Notes: generated by a model not told the origin, from the letters alone. A DNA stretch of 64,000 nt from Halobium salinum (GCF_026586625.1 NZ_JAODIW010000006.1:1339061-1403060); one strand, 5' to 3'; numbered from the stretch's first letter, positions 34,681 to 45,208 are shown. Numbers and translations: made by a program.

Positions 34681-35223
34681 ATGCGCCGCCGCTCGCTGCT
34701 GGCCCTCCTCCCGTTCGCGGCCGCAGGCTGCCTCGGCTCCGTCCCGTCCACCGAGACCGACGGCCCCGAAAGCGCCTCGACCGACACGGCGACCGCCGTC
34801 TCACCCTGTGAGACTCCGGACTCGACCCGGGCGGGCGACGAATCGGGGACCGCTCGCTGTCGCGAGCACGGACCTCTGACCGCCAGACTCACCGAAATCG
34901 ACACCGACTACTCGGAGATGCCTAGGCGGGCGACGGTCCGAATCGCGTTCGAGCCGGGACGGGTCGTCGTGAACGGCTACCTCTACACCTGCTGGGGCGC
35001 GTCGCTCGCGTCGGTCGAGGCCGACGAGGACGGTCTGAAACTGGTCGTTCGTCGAGGAGAGGGGCCGGAGCGGACGGGCGAGACGGCTGTCGTGTGCGAC
35101 GCCGCTCTCCAGCACTACCGGGTCGTCGTCGCGAGCGGAGAAGAACTACCGAACCGGGTCACCGTCACCCAGCGCGGTACCAACGATACCGTCGAGAGGA
35201 CGGCGACGCGAGGGCGCCTCTAA
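34681..35223 (+). CDS. Lipoprotein of unknown function
   Basis: A 180-residue protein. [18 protein letters not shown] carries a lipobox with C17. A short Ser/Thr/Glu linker is followed by a domain of about 140 residues with four Cys (in [23 protein letters not shown] and [10 protein letters not shown]), probably two disulphides. The C-terminus [15 protein letters not shown] is polar. It is exported and lipid-anchored. Function unknown; it is convergent with pccX, and the two stop codons overlap. Confidence 0.72.
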   Translation: MRRRSLLALLPFAAAGCLGSVPSTETDGPESASTDTATAVSPCETPDSTRAGDESGTARCREHGPLTARLTEIDTDYSEMPRRATVRIAFEPGRVVVNGYLYTCWGASLASVEADEDGLKLVVRRGEGPERTGETAVVCDAALQHYRVVVASGEELPNRVTVTQRGTNDTVERTATRGRL

Positions 35224-35531
35224 AATCGGTCCGCTCGACCGGACGCGGCCCACCCGTCGGTCGGCGCACCGCTGGGAACCCGAATCCGGCGACCTTGGAG
35301 CGACTCGATGCGCCCCGCGTAGGCCCACTTGCGGTCCTGCCACGTCTCTTCGTCCTCCTCGCCGCCCGCGGCGGCCGCGGCGGCGGCCTGGTCGCGGAGG
35401 TGCGCGCCGAGCGCGGCGACGATGGCGGCGGCCTCCTCCGAGTCCGCGTCGTCCGGGAGCGTCAGGGCGTCGCCGAGCGTCGCCGGGTCGTCGACGGCCT
35501 GTCCCGTCCCGTCCTCGTTCTCTCCGGCCAT
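35220..35531 (-). CDS. pccX: Small third subunit of acyl-CoA carboxylase (PccX-like)
   Basis: A 103-residue acidic protein located 1 bp downstream of pccB. It has an Ala-rich helix ([20 protein letters not shown]) and a [20 protein letters not shown] segment matching the short epsilon-like subunits of actinobacterial acyl-CoA carboxylases. In Haloferax mediterranei an essential third subunit named PccX has the same gene position and size (established knowledge). It probably bridges the biotin carboxylase and carboxyltransferase parts. Its stop overlaps the convergent lipoprotein gene. Confidence 0.83.
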   Translation of the reverse strand: MAGENEDGTGQAVDDPATLGDALTLPDDADSEEAAAIVAALGAHLRDQAAAAAAAGGEEDEETWQDRKWAYAGRIESLQGRRIRVPSGAPTDGWAASGRADRF

Positions 35532-35532
35532 C

Positions 35533-37083
35533 TCAGAGCGGGATGTTGCCGTGTTTCTTGTCCGGGAGCGAATCGCGCTTGCTCTTGAGCATCTCGAGGT
35601 CCGAGACCAGGCGAGCGCGCGTCTCCGTCGGCTCGATGACGTCGTCGATGAACCCCTTGTCGGCGGCGGTGTAGGGGTTCGCGAACTCCTGGCGGTACTC
35701 CTCGATGAGTTCGTCGCGGCGGGCGTCGGGGTCCTCCGCGTCCTCCAGTTCTTCGCTGTAGAGGATGTTGACGGCGCCCTGGGGGCCCATGACGGCGATT
35801 TCCGCGGTGGGCCACGCGTAGTTCACGTCGGCGCCGAGATGCTTCGAGGCCATCACGTCGTAGGCGCCGCCGTAGGCTTTCCGCGTGATGACGGTCATCA
35901 GCGGAACCGTCGCTTCGGAGTAGGCGTAGAGGAGTTTCGCGCCGTGGCGGATGATGCCGTTGTGCTCCTGGTCGGTGCCGGGGAGGAAGCCGGGCACGTC
36001 GACGAAGGTGAGGATGGGGACGTTGAACGAGTCGCAGGTGCGGACGAACCGCGAGGCCTTCTCGCTGGCCTCGATGTCGAGCGTCCCGGCGTTGACGCGG
36101 GGCTGGTTGGCGACCACGCCGACGGAACGGCCGTCGAGGCGGGCGAAGCCGACGACGACGTTCTTCGCGAAGCGCGCCTGCACCTCGAAGAACGACCCCT
36201 CGTCGGCGACCGACTCGATAACGTCCGTGATGTCGTACGGCTTCCGGGGCTGGTCGGGGACGATTTCGGTGAGTTCCTCGTCGGCGCGCTCGGGGTCGTC
36301 CCACGGCTCTACCCGCGGCGGGTCCTCGACGTTGTTCTGCGGGAGGTAAGAGAGCAGGCGGGCGATGTGGTCGAGGGTCTCCTCCTCGCCGTCCTCGGCG
36401 AAGTGGGCGACCCCGGAGGTGCCGGCGTGGGTCTTCGCGCCGCCGAGTTCCTCGAAGGTGACCTCCTCGCCGGTGACCGTCTTGATGACGTCCGGCCCGG
36501 TGATGAACATGTGGCTGGTGTCCTTCACCATGAACGTGAAGTCCGTCAGCGCGGGCGAGTAGACCGCTCCGCCGGCGCAGGGACCCATGATGGCCGAAAT
36601 CTGCGGGACGACGCCGGACGCCTCGGTGTTGCGCCGGAAGATTTCGCCGAACCCGCCGAGGGATTTCACGCCCTCCTGGATGCGGGCGCCGGCGGAGTCG
36701 TTGAGGCCGACGACGGGCGCGCCGACCTCCACCGCCTTGTCCATCAGCTTGCAGATCTTCTCGGCGAACACCTCGCCGAGCGAGCCGCCGAAGATCGTGA
36801 AGTCGTGGGCGAAGACGAACACCTTGCGGCCGTTCACCTCGCCGTAACCGGTGACGACGCCGTCGCCGTACAGCTTCTTCTCCTCCATCCCGAACTTGTG
36901 GGTGTCGTGGGTCCGGAACCGGTCGAACTCCTTGAACGTCCCGTCGTCGAGGAAGTAGTCGATGCGCTCGCGGGCGGTCATCTTCCCGCGGTCGTGCTGG
37001 GACTCGATTCGGTCCTCGCCGCCGCCGAGGAGCGCCTCCTCGCGCTTCTCGCGGAGTTCGTCGATGCGGTCCTCCATCGTCAT
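35533..37083 (-). CDS. pccB: Acyl-CoA carboxylase carboxyltransferase subunit
   Basis: A 516-residue crotonase-fold carboxyltransferase, full length for PccB/AccD5 proteins. N-terminal [20 protein letters not shown] is the family opening. Acyl-CoA contacts are expected around [14 protein letters not shown] and [16 protein letters not shown]; the biotin-side oxyanion region is [20 protein letters not shown] and [11 protein letters not shown]. It transfers CO2 from carboxybiotin to propionyl- or acetyl-CoA. The first of two ATGs (37083) was chosen; starting at the second would drop two residues. It forms an operon with pccX; its pccA partner is about 8 kb away. Confidence 0.96.
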   Translation of the reverse strand: MTMEDRIDELREKREEALLGGGEDRIESQHDRGKMTARERIDYFLDDGTFKEFDRFRTHDTHKFGMEEKKLYGDGVVTGYGEVNGRKVFVFAHDFTIFGGSLGEVFAEKICKLMDKAVEVGAPVVGLNDSAGARIQEGVKSLGGFGEIFRRNTEASGVVPQISAIMGPCAGGAVYSPALTDFTFMVKDTSHMFITGPDVIKTVTGEEVTFEELGGAKTHAGTSGVAHFAEDGEEETLDHIARLLSYLPQNNVEDPPRVEPWDDPERADEELTEIVPDQPRKPYDITDVIESVADEGSFFEVQARFAKNVVVGFARLDGRSVGVVANQPRVNAGTLDIEASEKASRFVRTCDSFNVPILTFVDVPGFLPGTDQEHNGIIRHGAKLLYAYSEATVPLMTVITRKAYGGAYDVMASKHLGADVNYAWPTAEIAVMGPQGAVNILYSEELEDAEDPDARRDELIEEYRQEFANPYTAADKGFIDDVIEPTETRARLVSDLEMLKSKRDSLPDKKHGNIPL

Positions 37084-37172
37084 TCGGGACCACCGTCTGT
37101 CATTGTCTTTCCCGTCCCCCACAGGCGGCAAAAGGGTTCCGGGAGCGGAAACGTCCGCCACGCGCCGAACCC

Positions 37173-39464
37173 TTAGCTGGATTCGTTCGTCGCCCGCGCC
37201 GACGCCTCTACAGACACCCCGGAGACGTAGTCGCCGTCGGGGCCGACGTACGTCCCCTCGCGTCCGCACTCGGTCGTCAGTCGGCACACGCGCGTCTCGG
37301 GCGGCCAGACGGCCCGAATCGACCCCTCGGAGCGCTCGACCGTCAGCTCCTGTCGGTAAGTCACCGTCGACCCGCCGGTGCCGACGAAGGTGACGACGAG
37401 GTCCACCTCGCTGGCGCCCGGCGGCGGAGCGAGCGACTCGCTCCCGGCCGCGAACGGCAGGTTCCGCACGCGCGTGCGGTCCGGGGAGACGGACCAGTTC
37501 ACGGTCAGCGACTCCCGGTCGGACAGGTCGCCGACGCGGTAGCGGGCGTACGTCGCCCCCGACTCCGACCCAGCGTCGCCGTCGGCGGTCTCCAGTCGCA
37601 CCGACGCGCTCGTCGCCCCGGTCGGGACGCCGAAGGTCGTGCTCGCCCGGACGCGCTCCCCCCGGAGCACCCGCAGACGCTCCAGTTCGGGGTTTACGGC
37701 CCGGGTCGCCCCCGCCCACTCGCCCCGGTAGGTGTAGCGGTAGGGTGTCCGGTTCCCGAACGCGGAGAGCACGGCGAAGTCGTCGGCGGGCCCGCCGTCG
37801 GTCGCGTACACGACCTCGCCGTCGTACCCCGGGTCCGACCGGAGGTGCTGGAACGGGTGGGCCTGCCAGTCGCCGTACGTGTCGGGGGTGAAGACGAGGG
37901 CGTGCTCGAAGTCGGCGCGCTCGATGGGCTCGTAGGCGGTTTCGAGGTTCTCCGTGCGCTCGCGGTGTTCCGTGAGCGGTTCGGCGAGCACGCCCGCCTC
38001 GGCGCTCGCGACGACCGGCGCCGCGAGCAGGAGCGCGACGAGGACGAGCGCGCGCACCTGCCGAGGGTCGTCGCGGAGGCGGTGAACGGCCCGAAAGAGC
38101 CCACGGGTGAGAGCGACGACGCCGACGGCGACGAACAGCGAGAGCGGCAGGAGCAGGTCGAAGTGGTAGTACGGGCCGAGCAGTTCGATGAGGTCGTTAC
38201 GGAGCCCGTTGAGCGTCCCCCAGAAGTACGCCTCGCCGAGGACGACGCTGGGGACGAGCGCGAGGACGACGACGCGGACCTCCCGGTCGCTCATGCCGGC
38301 GAGGGAGGCGGTCGGGAGCGGGAGTCGCCCGTCCTCCTTCCGGCGCCGCCGGGCGAGGGAGAGCCACGCCCGGCCAGCGTCGACGACGACCCACGCGAGG
38401 CCGACCGCGGCGAGGGCCACCCCTACGGTGCCGGCGACGAACCAGTCGACGAGGAGCTCCTCGACCACCTCGACGGTCGTCTCGGCGGCGAGGGCGGGCG
38501 TGTAGTCGACGCCGTAGTTCAGGAGCTCGTGGTAGCCGAACCCGATGCCGTCCTGCGGGCCGAACGCCATGTAGGGGAAGACGAACGGGTCGCCGGTGAC
38601 GACGACGTTGTACGCGAAGGTGACGCCGACGAAGAGGGTCCCGGGGACGCCGACCGCGAGGTAGCGCGGGAGCGCGGTGCGGAGTCGGTCGACGCCGCCG
38701 GTCCGCCACGCCCGCGCGAGGACGGCGACCGCGTGGAACACGAAGGGGAGCGCGAACAGCAGGGCGGTGAAGGGTCGGGAGAAGGCGGCGAGGCCGACGG
38801 CGACGCCCGCGAGAACCCCCCAGCCGAGTGCCCGTCGCGGGACCGCGCCGAGGCGGTCGGCCCGCGCCGCTCTGACGTAGCCGTAGGCGAAGGCGAGGTT
38901 CAGGAACGTCGTCGGCGCGTACGAGAGGAACACCGACGAGGAGACGAGAAAGAGCGGGGAGCCGACCAGCGCGAGCGCGGCGACCAGCCCGGTCCGGCGG
39001 TCGGTCGCCGCCGCCGAGACGGCGTAGACGAGCGCCGTGCTCCCGGCGGCGACGGCGACGAGCGCGGCGGCGAAGCTCCCGGTGACCGCCTTCCCGAGCG
39101 CGAAGACCCCGGCGGCGACGGGCGAGTACTTCGGGTACATCCGGAGCCCGTCGCCCGCGCGGTCGACGACGAAGAACCACGGGCGGAGTTGCGACGCGGC
39201 GGCTTCGGGGGGGTGGAGGAACAGCCGTCCCTCGAGGAGCATCGCGGCCTGGTAGAGGTAGACCCCCTCGTCGTCGTTCACCGACCGGTAGGCGAACAGG
39301 TCGGTCGCGAACCAGAGGACGAGGACGGCCGCGAGGAGGGAGACGGCGGCGGCCAACAGGCGGGCGCCGGTCGCCCCGCGCAGTCGGGTCGGAACCGCAC
39401 CACGGAGACGCGCCGGGAGGACGTCGACGGAGCCGTCACCAGTCTCCTCACCTGCACCGCCCAT
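37173..39464 (-). CDS. Large polytopic GT-C-like membrane protein, probable glycosyltransferase
   Basis: A 763-residue protein with about 11 membrane helices in residues 35-510 and a soluble beta-rich C-terminal domain (about 515-763). The first external loop carries [13 protein letters not shown] (D64, D65, E66), the acidic motif expected of the GT-C class (PMT/ArnT type), which uses lipid-linked sugars. The C-terminal part has N-glycosylation sequons (NRT, NWS, NES) and four Cys, consistent with an extracellular position. The gene starts 3 bp after the stop of the iron ABC ATPase, so it is probably the fourth gene of that operon. Activity is inferred from topology and the acidic motif. Confidence 0.7.
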   Translation of the reverse strand: MGGAGEETGDGSVDVLPARLRGAVPTRLRGATGARLLAAAVSLLAAVLVLWFATDLFAYRSVNDDEGVYLYQAAMLLEGRLFLHPPEAAASQLRPWFFVVDRAGDGLRMYPKYSPVAAGVFALGKAVTGSFAAALVAVAAGSTALVYAVSAAATDRRTGLVAALALVGSPLFLVSSSVFLSYAPTTFLNLAFAYGYVRAARADRLGAVPRRALGWGVLAGVAVGLAAFSRPFTALLFALPFVFHAVAVLARAWRTGGVDRLRTALPRYLAVGVPGTLFVGVTFAYNVVVTGDPFVFPYMAFGPQDGIGFGYHELLNYGVDYTPALAAETTVEVVEELLVDWFVAGTVGVALAAVGLAWVVVDAGRAWLSLARRRRKEDGRLPLPTASLAGMSDREVRVVVLALVPSVVLGEAYFWGTLNGLRNDLIELLGPYYHFDLLLPLSLFVAVGVVALTRGLFRAVHRLRDDPRQVRALVLVALLLAAPVVASAEAGVLAEPLTEHRERTENLETAYEPIERADFEHALVFTPDTYGDWQAHPFQHLRSDPGYDGEVVYATDGGPADDFAVLSAFGNRTPYRYTYRGEWAGATRAVNPELERLRVLRGERVRASTTFGVPTGATSASVRLETADGDAGSESGATYARYRVGDLSDRESLTVNWSVSPDRTRVRNLPFAAGSESLAPPPGASEVDLVVTFVGTGGSTVTYRQELTVERSEGSIRAVWPPETRVCRLTTECGREGTYVGPDGDYVSGVSVEASARATNESS

Positions 39465-39467
39465 CGG

Positions 39468-40700
39468 TCAGTCGTCGGCCGGCGTCTCGGTCGGGTCCGG
39501 CCCGTCCGCCCCGGCGCCGGCCACGGCCGTCGTGTCGGCGCCGCCGTCGGCGCGCTGTTCGGCCGGGAACCACGAGAGTTCGTGGTCGGATTCGACCGAG
39601 ACCGTGACCGGGGTGTCGAGGTCGACCTGGTCGTCGTGGTTGTGCATGCACTGGACGCGGTCGCCGTTGTCGAGTTCCACCTCGTAGAGGATGGTCGGCC
39701 CGAGGTAGCGCCGGGAGACGACGCGGCCGTTCGCGGCGGTCTCGGCGGCCTCACCGGAACGGTCGCCGTCGGCGACGGCGACGGGCGTCGCGCTCACGTC
39801 GTCCGGGCGGACGAGCACGTCGATGTCGGTGTCGTCGTACTCCGGTGCGAGGCCGTGAATCTGGTCGCGCGGGAGCGAGCCGACGCCGGTTCGGACGGTA
39901 CCGCCGTCGACCGTCGCCGAGAGGAAGCTGGCGTGGCCGAGGAAGCCCGCGACGAAGCGGGACTCGGGGTGCTGAAACACCCCCTCGGGCGTGCCGATCT
40001 GCTCGATGCGGCCGTCGTTGACGACGGCGACGCGGTCCGAAATCGAGAGCGCCTCCTCCTGGTCGTGGGTGACGGAGACGGCGGTGACGCCGGCCTCCTT
40101 CAGGATTCTCCGTACCTCCTCGCGCATCTTCACGCGCAGGTCCACGTCGAGGTTCGAGAACGGCTCGTCGAGCAGCAGCATCTCCGGTTCGGGGGCGAGC
40201 GAGCGCGCGAGGGCGACGCGCTGTTGTTGTCCCCCCGATAGCTCGCTCGGGTGGGAGTCGTGCTGGTCTTCGAGGCCGACGAGCGACAGCATCTCGTCGA
40301 CGCGGGCCTCGCGCTCGTCGGCCGGCCACTCCTTCAGCCCGAAGGCGATGTTCTCGCGAGCCGTGAGGTGGGGAAACAGCGCGAACTCCTGGAAGACGAC
40401 GCCGACGCCTCGCTGTTCGGGGGCGACGAACGAGCCCGAGCCGGCCACGGACTCCCCGCGGAGCCGAATGTCGCCGCCGTCGGGGCGTTCGAGCCCCGAG
40501 ACGAGCCGCAGGGTGGTGGTCTTCCCACAGCCCGAGGGGCCGAGGAGGGTGACGATCTCCCCCTCGCGCACCGACAGCGACATGTCGTCGATGACGGTCT
40601 CGCTCCCGAATCGCTTCGAGACGCCGTCGAGTTCGAGCACGGCGTCGCTTACGTCGGTCTCGTTCAGTACGTCAGTCTTCCGCGTGAGTTCACTTGACAT
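39468..40700 (-). CDS. fbpC: Fe(III) ABC transporter ATP-binding protein
   Basis: A 410-residue ABC ATPase. Walker A GPSGCGKTT (about residues 54-62), Q-loop VFQEFALFPH, signature LSGGQQQR, Walker B LLLDEPFSNLD and the H-switch VTHDQEE. The C-terminal TOBE-like region (about 270-385) has a HNHDDQVDLDTPVTVSV segment. The family (FbpC/PotA) imports Fe(III) or polyamines; the neighbouring binding protein points to iron. It overlaps the permease gene by 11 bp. Confidence 0.93.
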   Translation of the reverse strand: MSSELTRKTDVLNETDVSDAVLELDGVSKRFGSETVIDDMSLSVREGEIVTLLGPSGCGKTTTLRLVSGLERPDGGDIRLRGESVAGSGSFVAPEQRGVGVVFQEFALFPHLTARENIAFGLKEWPADEREARVDEMLSLVGLEDQHDSHPSELSGGQQQRVALARSLAPEPEMLLLDEPFSNLDVDLRVKMREEVRRILKEAGVTAVSVTHDQEEALSISDRVAVVNDGRIEQIGTPEGVFQHPESRFVAGFLGHASFLSATVDGGTVRTGVGSLPRDQIHGLAPEYDDTDIDVLVRPDDVSATPVAVADGDRSGEAAETAANGRVVSRRYLGPTILYEVELDNGDRVQCMHNHDDQVDLDTPVTVSVESDHELSWFPAEQRADGGADTTAVAGAGADGPDPTETPADD

Positions 40701-42312
40701 CGTAACCCTCCTGAGAGATGATGACCAGCATCGAGAGCCCCGAGACGCCGAGCAGCACGAGCGCCGGGACCGCCGCGTAGCCGAAGTACCCCTGGTCGTA
40801 TGCCGCCCACACCCGGAGGACGAGCGTCTCGAAGCCGGGGGGTGCGAGCATCAGCGTCGCCGGAAGCTCCTTCATCGTCGTGAGAAACACGAGCGCGGCG
40901 CCGCCGACGACGCCCGGCGCGATGAGCGGCATCGTCACCGACCGAAACGCACCGACCGAGGTACGCCCCAGCGTGCGGGCGGCCTCGGGGAGCGCCGGGT
41001 TCACGCGCAGGAACGAGGCGCGCATCGAGCCGACGGCCTGCGGGAGGAAGCGCACGAGGTACGCGAACACCAGCAGCCAGACGGTCTGGTAGATGGGGAG
41101 GACGCCCGACACCTCGGTGCCGAGGTAGACGAGCGCCAGCCCGAGCGCGACACCCGGGACCGCGTAGCCGACGTACGTCGCGCGGTCGAAGACGCCCGCC
41201 AGTTTGGACCGATAGCGCGCCGAGAGGTACGCCACCGGCAACCCCGCCAGCGCCGCGACCAGCGCGGCGGCGCCGGCGACGCCGACGGAGTTGAACACGT
41301 GTGACGGCGTCAGCGCCAGCGACGCGCCGGTGTCCGTCGTCCCGGCCGCCCACCAGCCCAGCAGGACGGCGAGCGGGACGACCAGCGCGAGTGCGGGCAC
41401 CGCGGCCGTTGCGAGCATCGCCGGGAGCTTCCACTTCCCGAGACGGACCACGTCGTCCGTGCGGCCGCCCTGTCGGCCCGAGTGGAGCGGGTCGCCGCCG
41501 CGGACCCACGACTCCAGTGCGAGAATGAACAGCGTCACGCCGACGAGTTGGAGCGAGAGGAGCCCCGCGAGGTCCCGGTCGAAGGAGTTGAACGCGAGGT
41601 ACACCTCCCGCGTCATCGCGTCGAAGCGCATGATGGCGGGCGTCCCGAAGTCCGAGAGGGTGTACAGCGCGACCAGCAGCGCACCTGCGGCCGCCGCCGG
41701 CCGAATCTGGGGGACGGTGACGCGCTTGAACGCCTCCCAGCGCGACTGCTTCAGCGTCCGCGCGGCGTCGATGAGCGTCGTGTCCATCGACTTCAGCGCG
41801 GCGCGGACGGTGATGTACACGTAGGGGTAGGTGTACAGCGTCATCACCAGCGCCGCGCCCCCGAACCCGTAGATAGAGGGGAGCGACTCGACGCCGAGCG
41901 CGCGCTGGGCGATGCCCCGCGGTCCGAGCGCCGAGACGAACGCGAACGCGCCGATGTAGCTCGGGATGACGAGGGGGAGCGAGGCGGCGACGGTGAACCC
42001 CCGCTTGAACGGGAGGTCCGTACGCACCGTGAGGTACGCGAGCGGGACGCCGATGAGGAGCGACGCGACCGTCGTCGCCGCCACGAGCGCGAGACTGTTG
42101 GCGACGAACTCGGTGCTGCGAGAGAACAGGGGGAGCAGTTCGGTCGTCGGAACGTCGAGCGCGCGCCGGACCAGCCAGACGAGCGGCAGGAGGACGGCGG
42201 CGGCGACGGCCGCACTCGCCAGCGTCGGCGCCAGCGGGAGGGAGTCGCCGCGGCCGCTCGCCTCGTCGGCGTCGGACGCGGTCGCGGTCGAGGTTCGACG
42301 TTCGGTGCCCAT
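40690..42312 (-). CDS. fbpB: Fe(III) ABC transporter permease, fused two-domain type
   Basis: A 540-residue permease with about 12 helices, two copies of the binding-protein-dependent transport domain. The ATPase-contacting EAA loops are DAARTLKQSRWEAFKRVTVP (first half) and EAARTLGRTSVGAFRSVTMP (second half), a clear internal duplication as in FbpB/SfuB. It starts 19 bp after the binding-protein gene and overlaps the ATPase gene, showing one operon. Confidence 0.94.
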   Translation of the reverse strand: MGTERRTSTATASDADEASGRGDSLPLAPTLASAAVAAAVLLPLVWLVRRALDVPTTELLPLFSRSTEFVANSLALVAATTVASLLIGVPLAYLTVRTDLPFKRGFTVAASLPLVIPSYIGAFAFVSALGPRGIAQRALGVESLPSIYGFGGAALVMTLYTYPYVYITVRAALKSMDTTLIDAARTLKQSRWEAFKRVTVPQIRPAAAAGALLVALYTLSDFGTPAIMRFDAMTREVYLAFNSFDRDLAGLLSLQLVGVTLFILALESWVRGGDPLHSGRQGGRTDDVVRLGKWKLPAMLATAAVPALALVVPLAVLLGWWAAGTTDTGASLALTPSHVFNSVGVAGAAALVAALAGLPVAYLSARYRSKLAGVFDRATYVGYAVPGVALGLALVYLGTEVSGVLPIYQTVWLLVFAYLVRFLPQAVGSMRASFLRVNPALPEAARTLGRTSVGAFRSVTMPLIAPGVVGGAALVFLTTMKELPATLMLAPPGFETLVLRVWAAYDQGYFGYAAVPALVLLGVSGLSMLVIISQEGYDVK

Positions 42313-42331
42313 AGTTCGGTGTTACGTCACT

Positions 42332-43531
42332 TCACAGGACGCCCACGTCACGTAAGAGCGACACGGTCTCCTCCAGCTCGGAGAGCTGCGTGAGGTCCAG
42401 CTCCTCGGGCGGGCTGAGCTGGTCGATGGCGGGGAGCCGACCGAGCGGCTCGATTTCGGGGACCGTCGGGTACTCGTAGGTCTCCCGGGCGAAGTAGTCC
42501 TGTGCCTCCGCCGAGAGCAGATGTCGGACGAAGTTCGCCGCCAGCGTGTCGTCGCTCGCGGTGTCGACGACGGCGCCGCCGGCGACGTTGAACACCGAGC
42601 CGGCGTCGTTCTCGGTGAACGCGAGCGCGATGGGGGCGTTCGCCCGACCGGCCTGCACCCGCAGGGTGTAGTAGTGGTTCGCGAACCCGGCGGCGAGCTC
42701 GCCGTCGGCGACCGCCTGCGAGACGAGGAACTCGTCGTTGTACTGCTGGACGCCGAGCTCCTGCATCCCGTTCAGCCACTGTCGGGTCGCGTCCTCGCCC
42801 TCCAGGATACGCATGGCCGTGATGAACGCCTGGAAGGAGGAGTACGTCGGCGCCCACCCCATCTGTCCCTGGAGCGCCTCGGTGTTCGGGAACTCCATAA
42901 TCTTCGTCGGGATGTCCGACTCGGAGAACTGGTTCGTGTTGTACGGCACCGAGCGCGCTCGCCCGGAGGTGCCGACCCAGTTGCCGCTCGGGTCGCGGAA
43001 CTCCTGGGGGACGAAGTCGAGTATCTCCTCCGGAAGCGACGTCGTCCGTCCGGCGTTCGCGAGCTGACCGAGCGCGCCCGCGTTGACCGAGAAGAACACG
43101 TCCGCCGGGCTCGACTGCCCCTCCGTCTGGATGAGGTTGACGAGTTCGATGGCGGAGCCGTACTTCGTCCGGACGGCGAAGTCGGGGTACAGCTCCTCGA
43201 TGTACTCGATGAGCGTCCCGACGAGCGGCTCGCCGCGCCCGGAGTAGAGGGTCAGCTCGCCGGAGAGCTCGGGCATCTCCGCCATCGAAACGCCGCCCTC
43301 GAGGTTCCGGTCGCCGAACGGCGACCGCCCGGAGCCGATCTGCCCGGCGCTTCCGGCGGTGCCGTTCGTGGCGTTCCCCGTCCCCGAGCCGTTGCCCGTG
43401 CTCGTCGTCGTGCTCTCCCCGCCCGAACCGAAGAGCCCGTTACATCCAGCCAATCCTGCGATTCCGGCCGTCGAGGCCGCTGCCAGGAACCGCCGCCGGC
43501 TCCGACAGCGTTGCTCGCCGTCGTTCGTCAT
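42332..43531 (-). CDS. fbpA: Fe(III) ABC transporter substrate-binding lipoprotein
   Basis: A 399-residue protein. A Tat lipoprotein signal (RSRRRFLAAASTAGIAGLAG, then C30) is followed by a Gly/Ser/Thr/Asn spacer (about 31-65) and a class II periplasmic-binding-protein fold. LTLYSGRGEPLVGTLIEYIE opens the domain, and NHYYTLRVQ holds the adjacent Tyr pair that coordinates Fe(III) in FbpA proteins. It captures iron outside the cell and delivers it to the permease. It is the first gene of the operon, under the palindrome just upstream. Confidence 0.93.
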   Translation of the reverse strand: MTNDGEQRCRSRRRFLAAASTAGIAGLAGCNGLFGSGGESTTTSTGNGSGTGNATNGTAGSAGQIGSGRSPFGDRNLEGGVSMAEMPELSGELTLYSGRGEPLVGTLIEYIEELYPDFAVRTKYGSAIELVNLIQTEGQSSPADVFFSVNAGALGQLANAGRTTSLPEEILDFVPQEFRDPSGNWVGTSGRARSVPYNTNQFSESDIPTKIMEFPNTEALQGQMGWAPTYSSFQAFITAMRILEGEDATRQWLNGMQELGVQQYNDEFLVSQAVADGELAAGFANHYYTLRVQAGRANAPIALAFTENDAGSVFNVAGGAVVDTASDDTLAANFVRHLLSAEAQDYFARETYEYPTVPEIEPLGRLPAIDQLSPPEELDLTQLSELEETVSLLRDVGVL

Positions 43532-43537
43532 AGTTGT

Positions 43538-43553
43538 TTTAGGCCGGCCTAAA
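43538..43553 (-). promoter_or_regulatory. DtxR-type iron operator before fbpA
   Basis: A perfect 16-bp palindrome, TTTAGGCCGGCCTAAA, starts 7 bp upstream of the ATG. A TATA-like CTATAAGTGA (minus strand, about 43556-43565) lies behind it, so the palindrome sits between the TATA box and the start of a leaderless message, where a repressor would block transcription. The half-sites TTAGG/CCTAA match those of DtxR-family iron regulators (IdeR, SirR/Idr in haloarchaea). Confidence 0.75.
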
Positions 43554-43730
43554 TCACTTATAGCTGCCGGTTCGGCGGAGCGACGAGTCGAGCGAGAGCA
43601 CCACGGCGGCGGCCGAGAAACCGGGGGAAGAGCCCCCCGAGACCGTCCCGGACCGGCGATACGGACAGATTCGGAGCTGTCCTCCGTCTGGAAGTTCCGG
43701 TGTGAATCGGAGAGTGTCCCGCGGAGACCC

Positions 43731-44828
43731 TCAGTCGAGGGACGGTTGCCCCCGACCGGTCCGTCCGGAGGGGTTCGCTCTATCGAGCGGGTCCTCGAGC
43801 TCGCCCATCACGGCCTCCATCGCGTCGGTCGCGGTCAGCAGTCCGACGACCTCGCCCTCGGACAGAACGAGGGCCAGCTCCTGGTGTTCGGCCTGGAACT
43901 CGTCGATGGCGTCGCTGACGGTCGTCTCCGCCGAAATCGTCATCGGTGCCGTCGCGATGTCGGCGAACTCGATGTCGCCGGCTTTCAACTCCTCGATGTG
44001 GCTGACGACGCTCGGGACGTAGACGACCCCCTCGAACTCCTCGTCGCCGGCACTCAGGAGCGGGTAGCGCGTGTGTGGCGTCTCGGAGACGCGCTCGAGG
44101 TTGGTCTCGACCGAGTCGTCGGACGAGAGGAAGACGACCTCCGGCTCGTCGACCATCACGTCGCGGACCTGGATGGTCCCCGCCTCCAACGCGTTGAGAA
44201 TCTCGTCGTGGCGCTCGCCCGAGATTTCGCCGCGCTTCAGCAGGGAGCTCACCCGATTACGGAACTGCGCCCGGCTCTCGATGGCGTCCTCTTCGGCTTC
44301 CAGCCACGCCCCGGTCATCTCGATACCGAACAGGCGCAGCGTCCACTTGGCGATCTTGTCGCCGAACGTGATGAGCGGGGAGATGACGACGTAGAACCAG
44401 TACAGCGGCGCCGCACCGTACCGACAGACCCAACGGGACCGCTCGACCCCGAGGTACGTCGGCGTCTGCTCGCCGTGGGTCAGGTGGATGAGGTTGATGA
44501 TGAAGTACGCGATGAGCGCTCCGGCGCCGACGCTCGCGAGCCACGTCCCGCCGAACAGGGGTTCGAAGAGAGCGGCCAGCGCCGGTTCGGCGACGATACC
44601 GACGGCGATGCTCGACGCGGTGATTCCGACCTGGCAGGTGGTGAGATACAGCTCGAGGTCCTGCGTCATCTCCCACGCGCGTTCGAGCTTGGGGTTGCCG
44701 TCGACGAACTCGTCCTCGGTGAACTGTCTCGCTCGCGTCAGCGCGAACTCGATCGCGACGAAGAAACCGTTCGCGAGGATGAGTAGTACACCCGCGACGA
44801 GTCGGAGGCCGATCTCAGCTGGATTCAT
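43731..44828 (-). CDS. CNNM/CorC-type membrane protein with CBS domains
   Basis: A 365-residue protein. The N-terminal DUF21 domain has about four helices (LRLVAGVLLILANGFFVAIE with the conserved NGFFVAxEFAL motif, later GITASSIAVGIVAEPALAAL). Two CBS motifs follow: IQVRDVMVDEPEVVFLSSDD and IATAPMTISAETTVSDAIDE. It lacks the C-terminal CorC_HlyC domain, so is of the shorter form. The family is linked to Mg2+/Co2+ efflux in bacteria and animals. An in-frame GTG at 44852 would add eight residues. Confidence 0.85.
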   Translation of the reverse strand: MNPAEIGLRLVAGVLLILANGFFVAIEFALTRARQFTEDEFVDGNPKLERAWEMTQDLELYLTTCQVGITASSIAVGIVAEPALAALFEPLFGGTWLASVGAGALIAYFIINLIHLTHGEQTPTYLGVERSRWVCRYGAAPLYWFYVVISPLITFGDKIAKWTLRLFGIEMTGAWLEAEEDAIESRAQFRNRVSSLLKRGEISGERHDEILNALEAGTIQVRDVMVDEPEVVFLSSDDSVETNLERVSETPHTRYPLLSAGDEEFEGVVYVPSVVSHIEELKAGDIEFADIATAPMTISAETTVSDAIDEFQAEHQELALVLSEGEVVGLLTATDAMEAVMGELEDPLDRANPSGRTGRGQPSLD

Positions 44829-45007
44829 CGATTTCGATACCTCCTCGTTCACGCTAGACGGGTTAGTATGTGCTGGCTCGTCTCGCCACGGAAATACGGG
44901 ACTGTCGTCCCGACACCGAACCCGACGACTCGAAACGGACGGTGACATCGGGGGCTACCACGCAGACGTCGAACCCGAGGCGACGGGACACCCGCTATTC
45001 ACGCTCA

Positions 45008-45208
45008 CACCAGCGCGTCAGCGAGACGAGCACGCCTGAACGCGTGCTCGTCGTTGCGCTCAGTCGCACCTTCGCGACGGCACGTCGCGGCGCCACGGGG
45101 GCGCCGCGGATGCGGTCGTTCCGGGCGAATCGTCCGTTTGTAGTCTGCAACACCACCGCGTCAGCGAGTCGGCCGGCCCCTGTGGCCGGCCGTCGTTGCG
45201 CTCAGTCG
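45008..45208 (+). repeat. Two copies of a 58-bp element with different hairpin cores
   Basis: Copies at 45008-45066 and 45151-45208 share flanks CACCA-CGCGTCAGCGAG and GTCGTTGCGCTCAGTCG. The cores differ but each is a perfect hairpin: GACGAGCACGC/GCGTGCTCGTC in the first and CGGCCGGCC/GGCCGGCCG in the second. The second copy overlaps the stop codon of the glycosyltransferase gene. No gene is seen in the 373-bp gap 44829-45201; a further GGCGCCACGGGGGCGCC hairpin lies between the copies. Confidence 0.7.
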
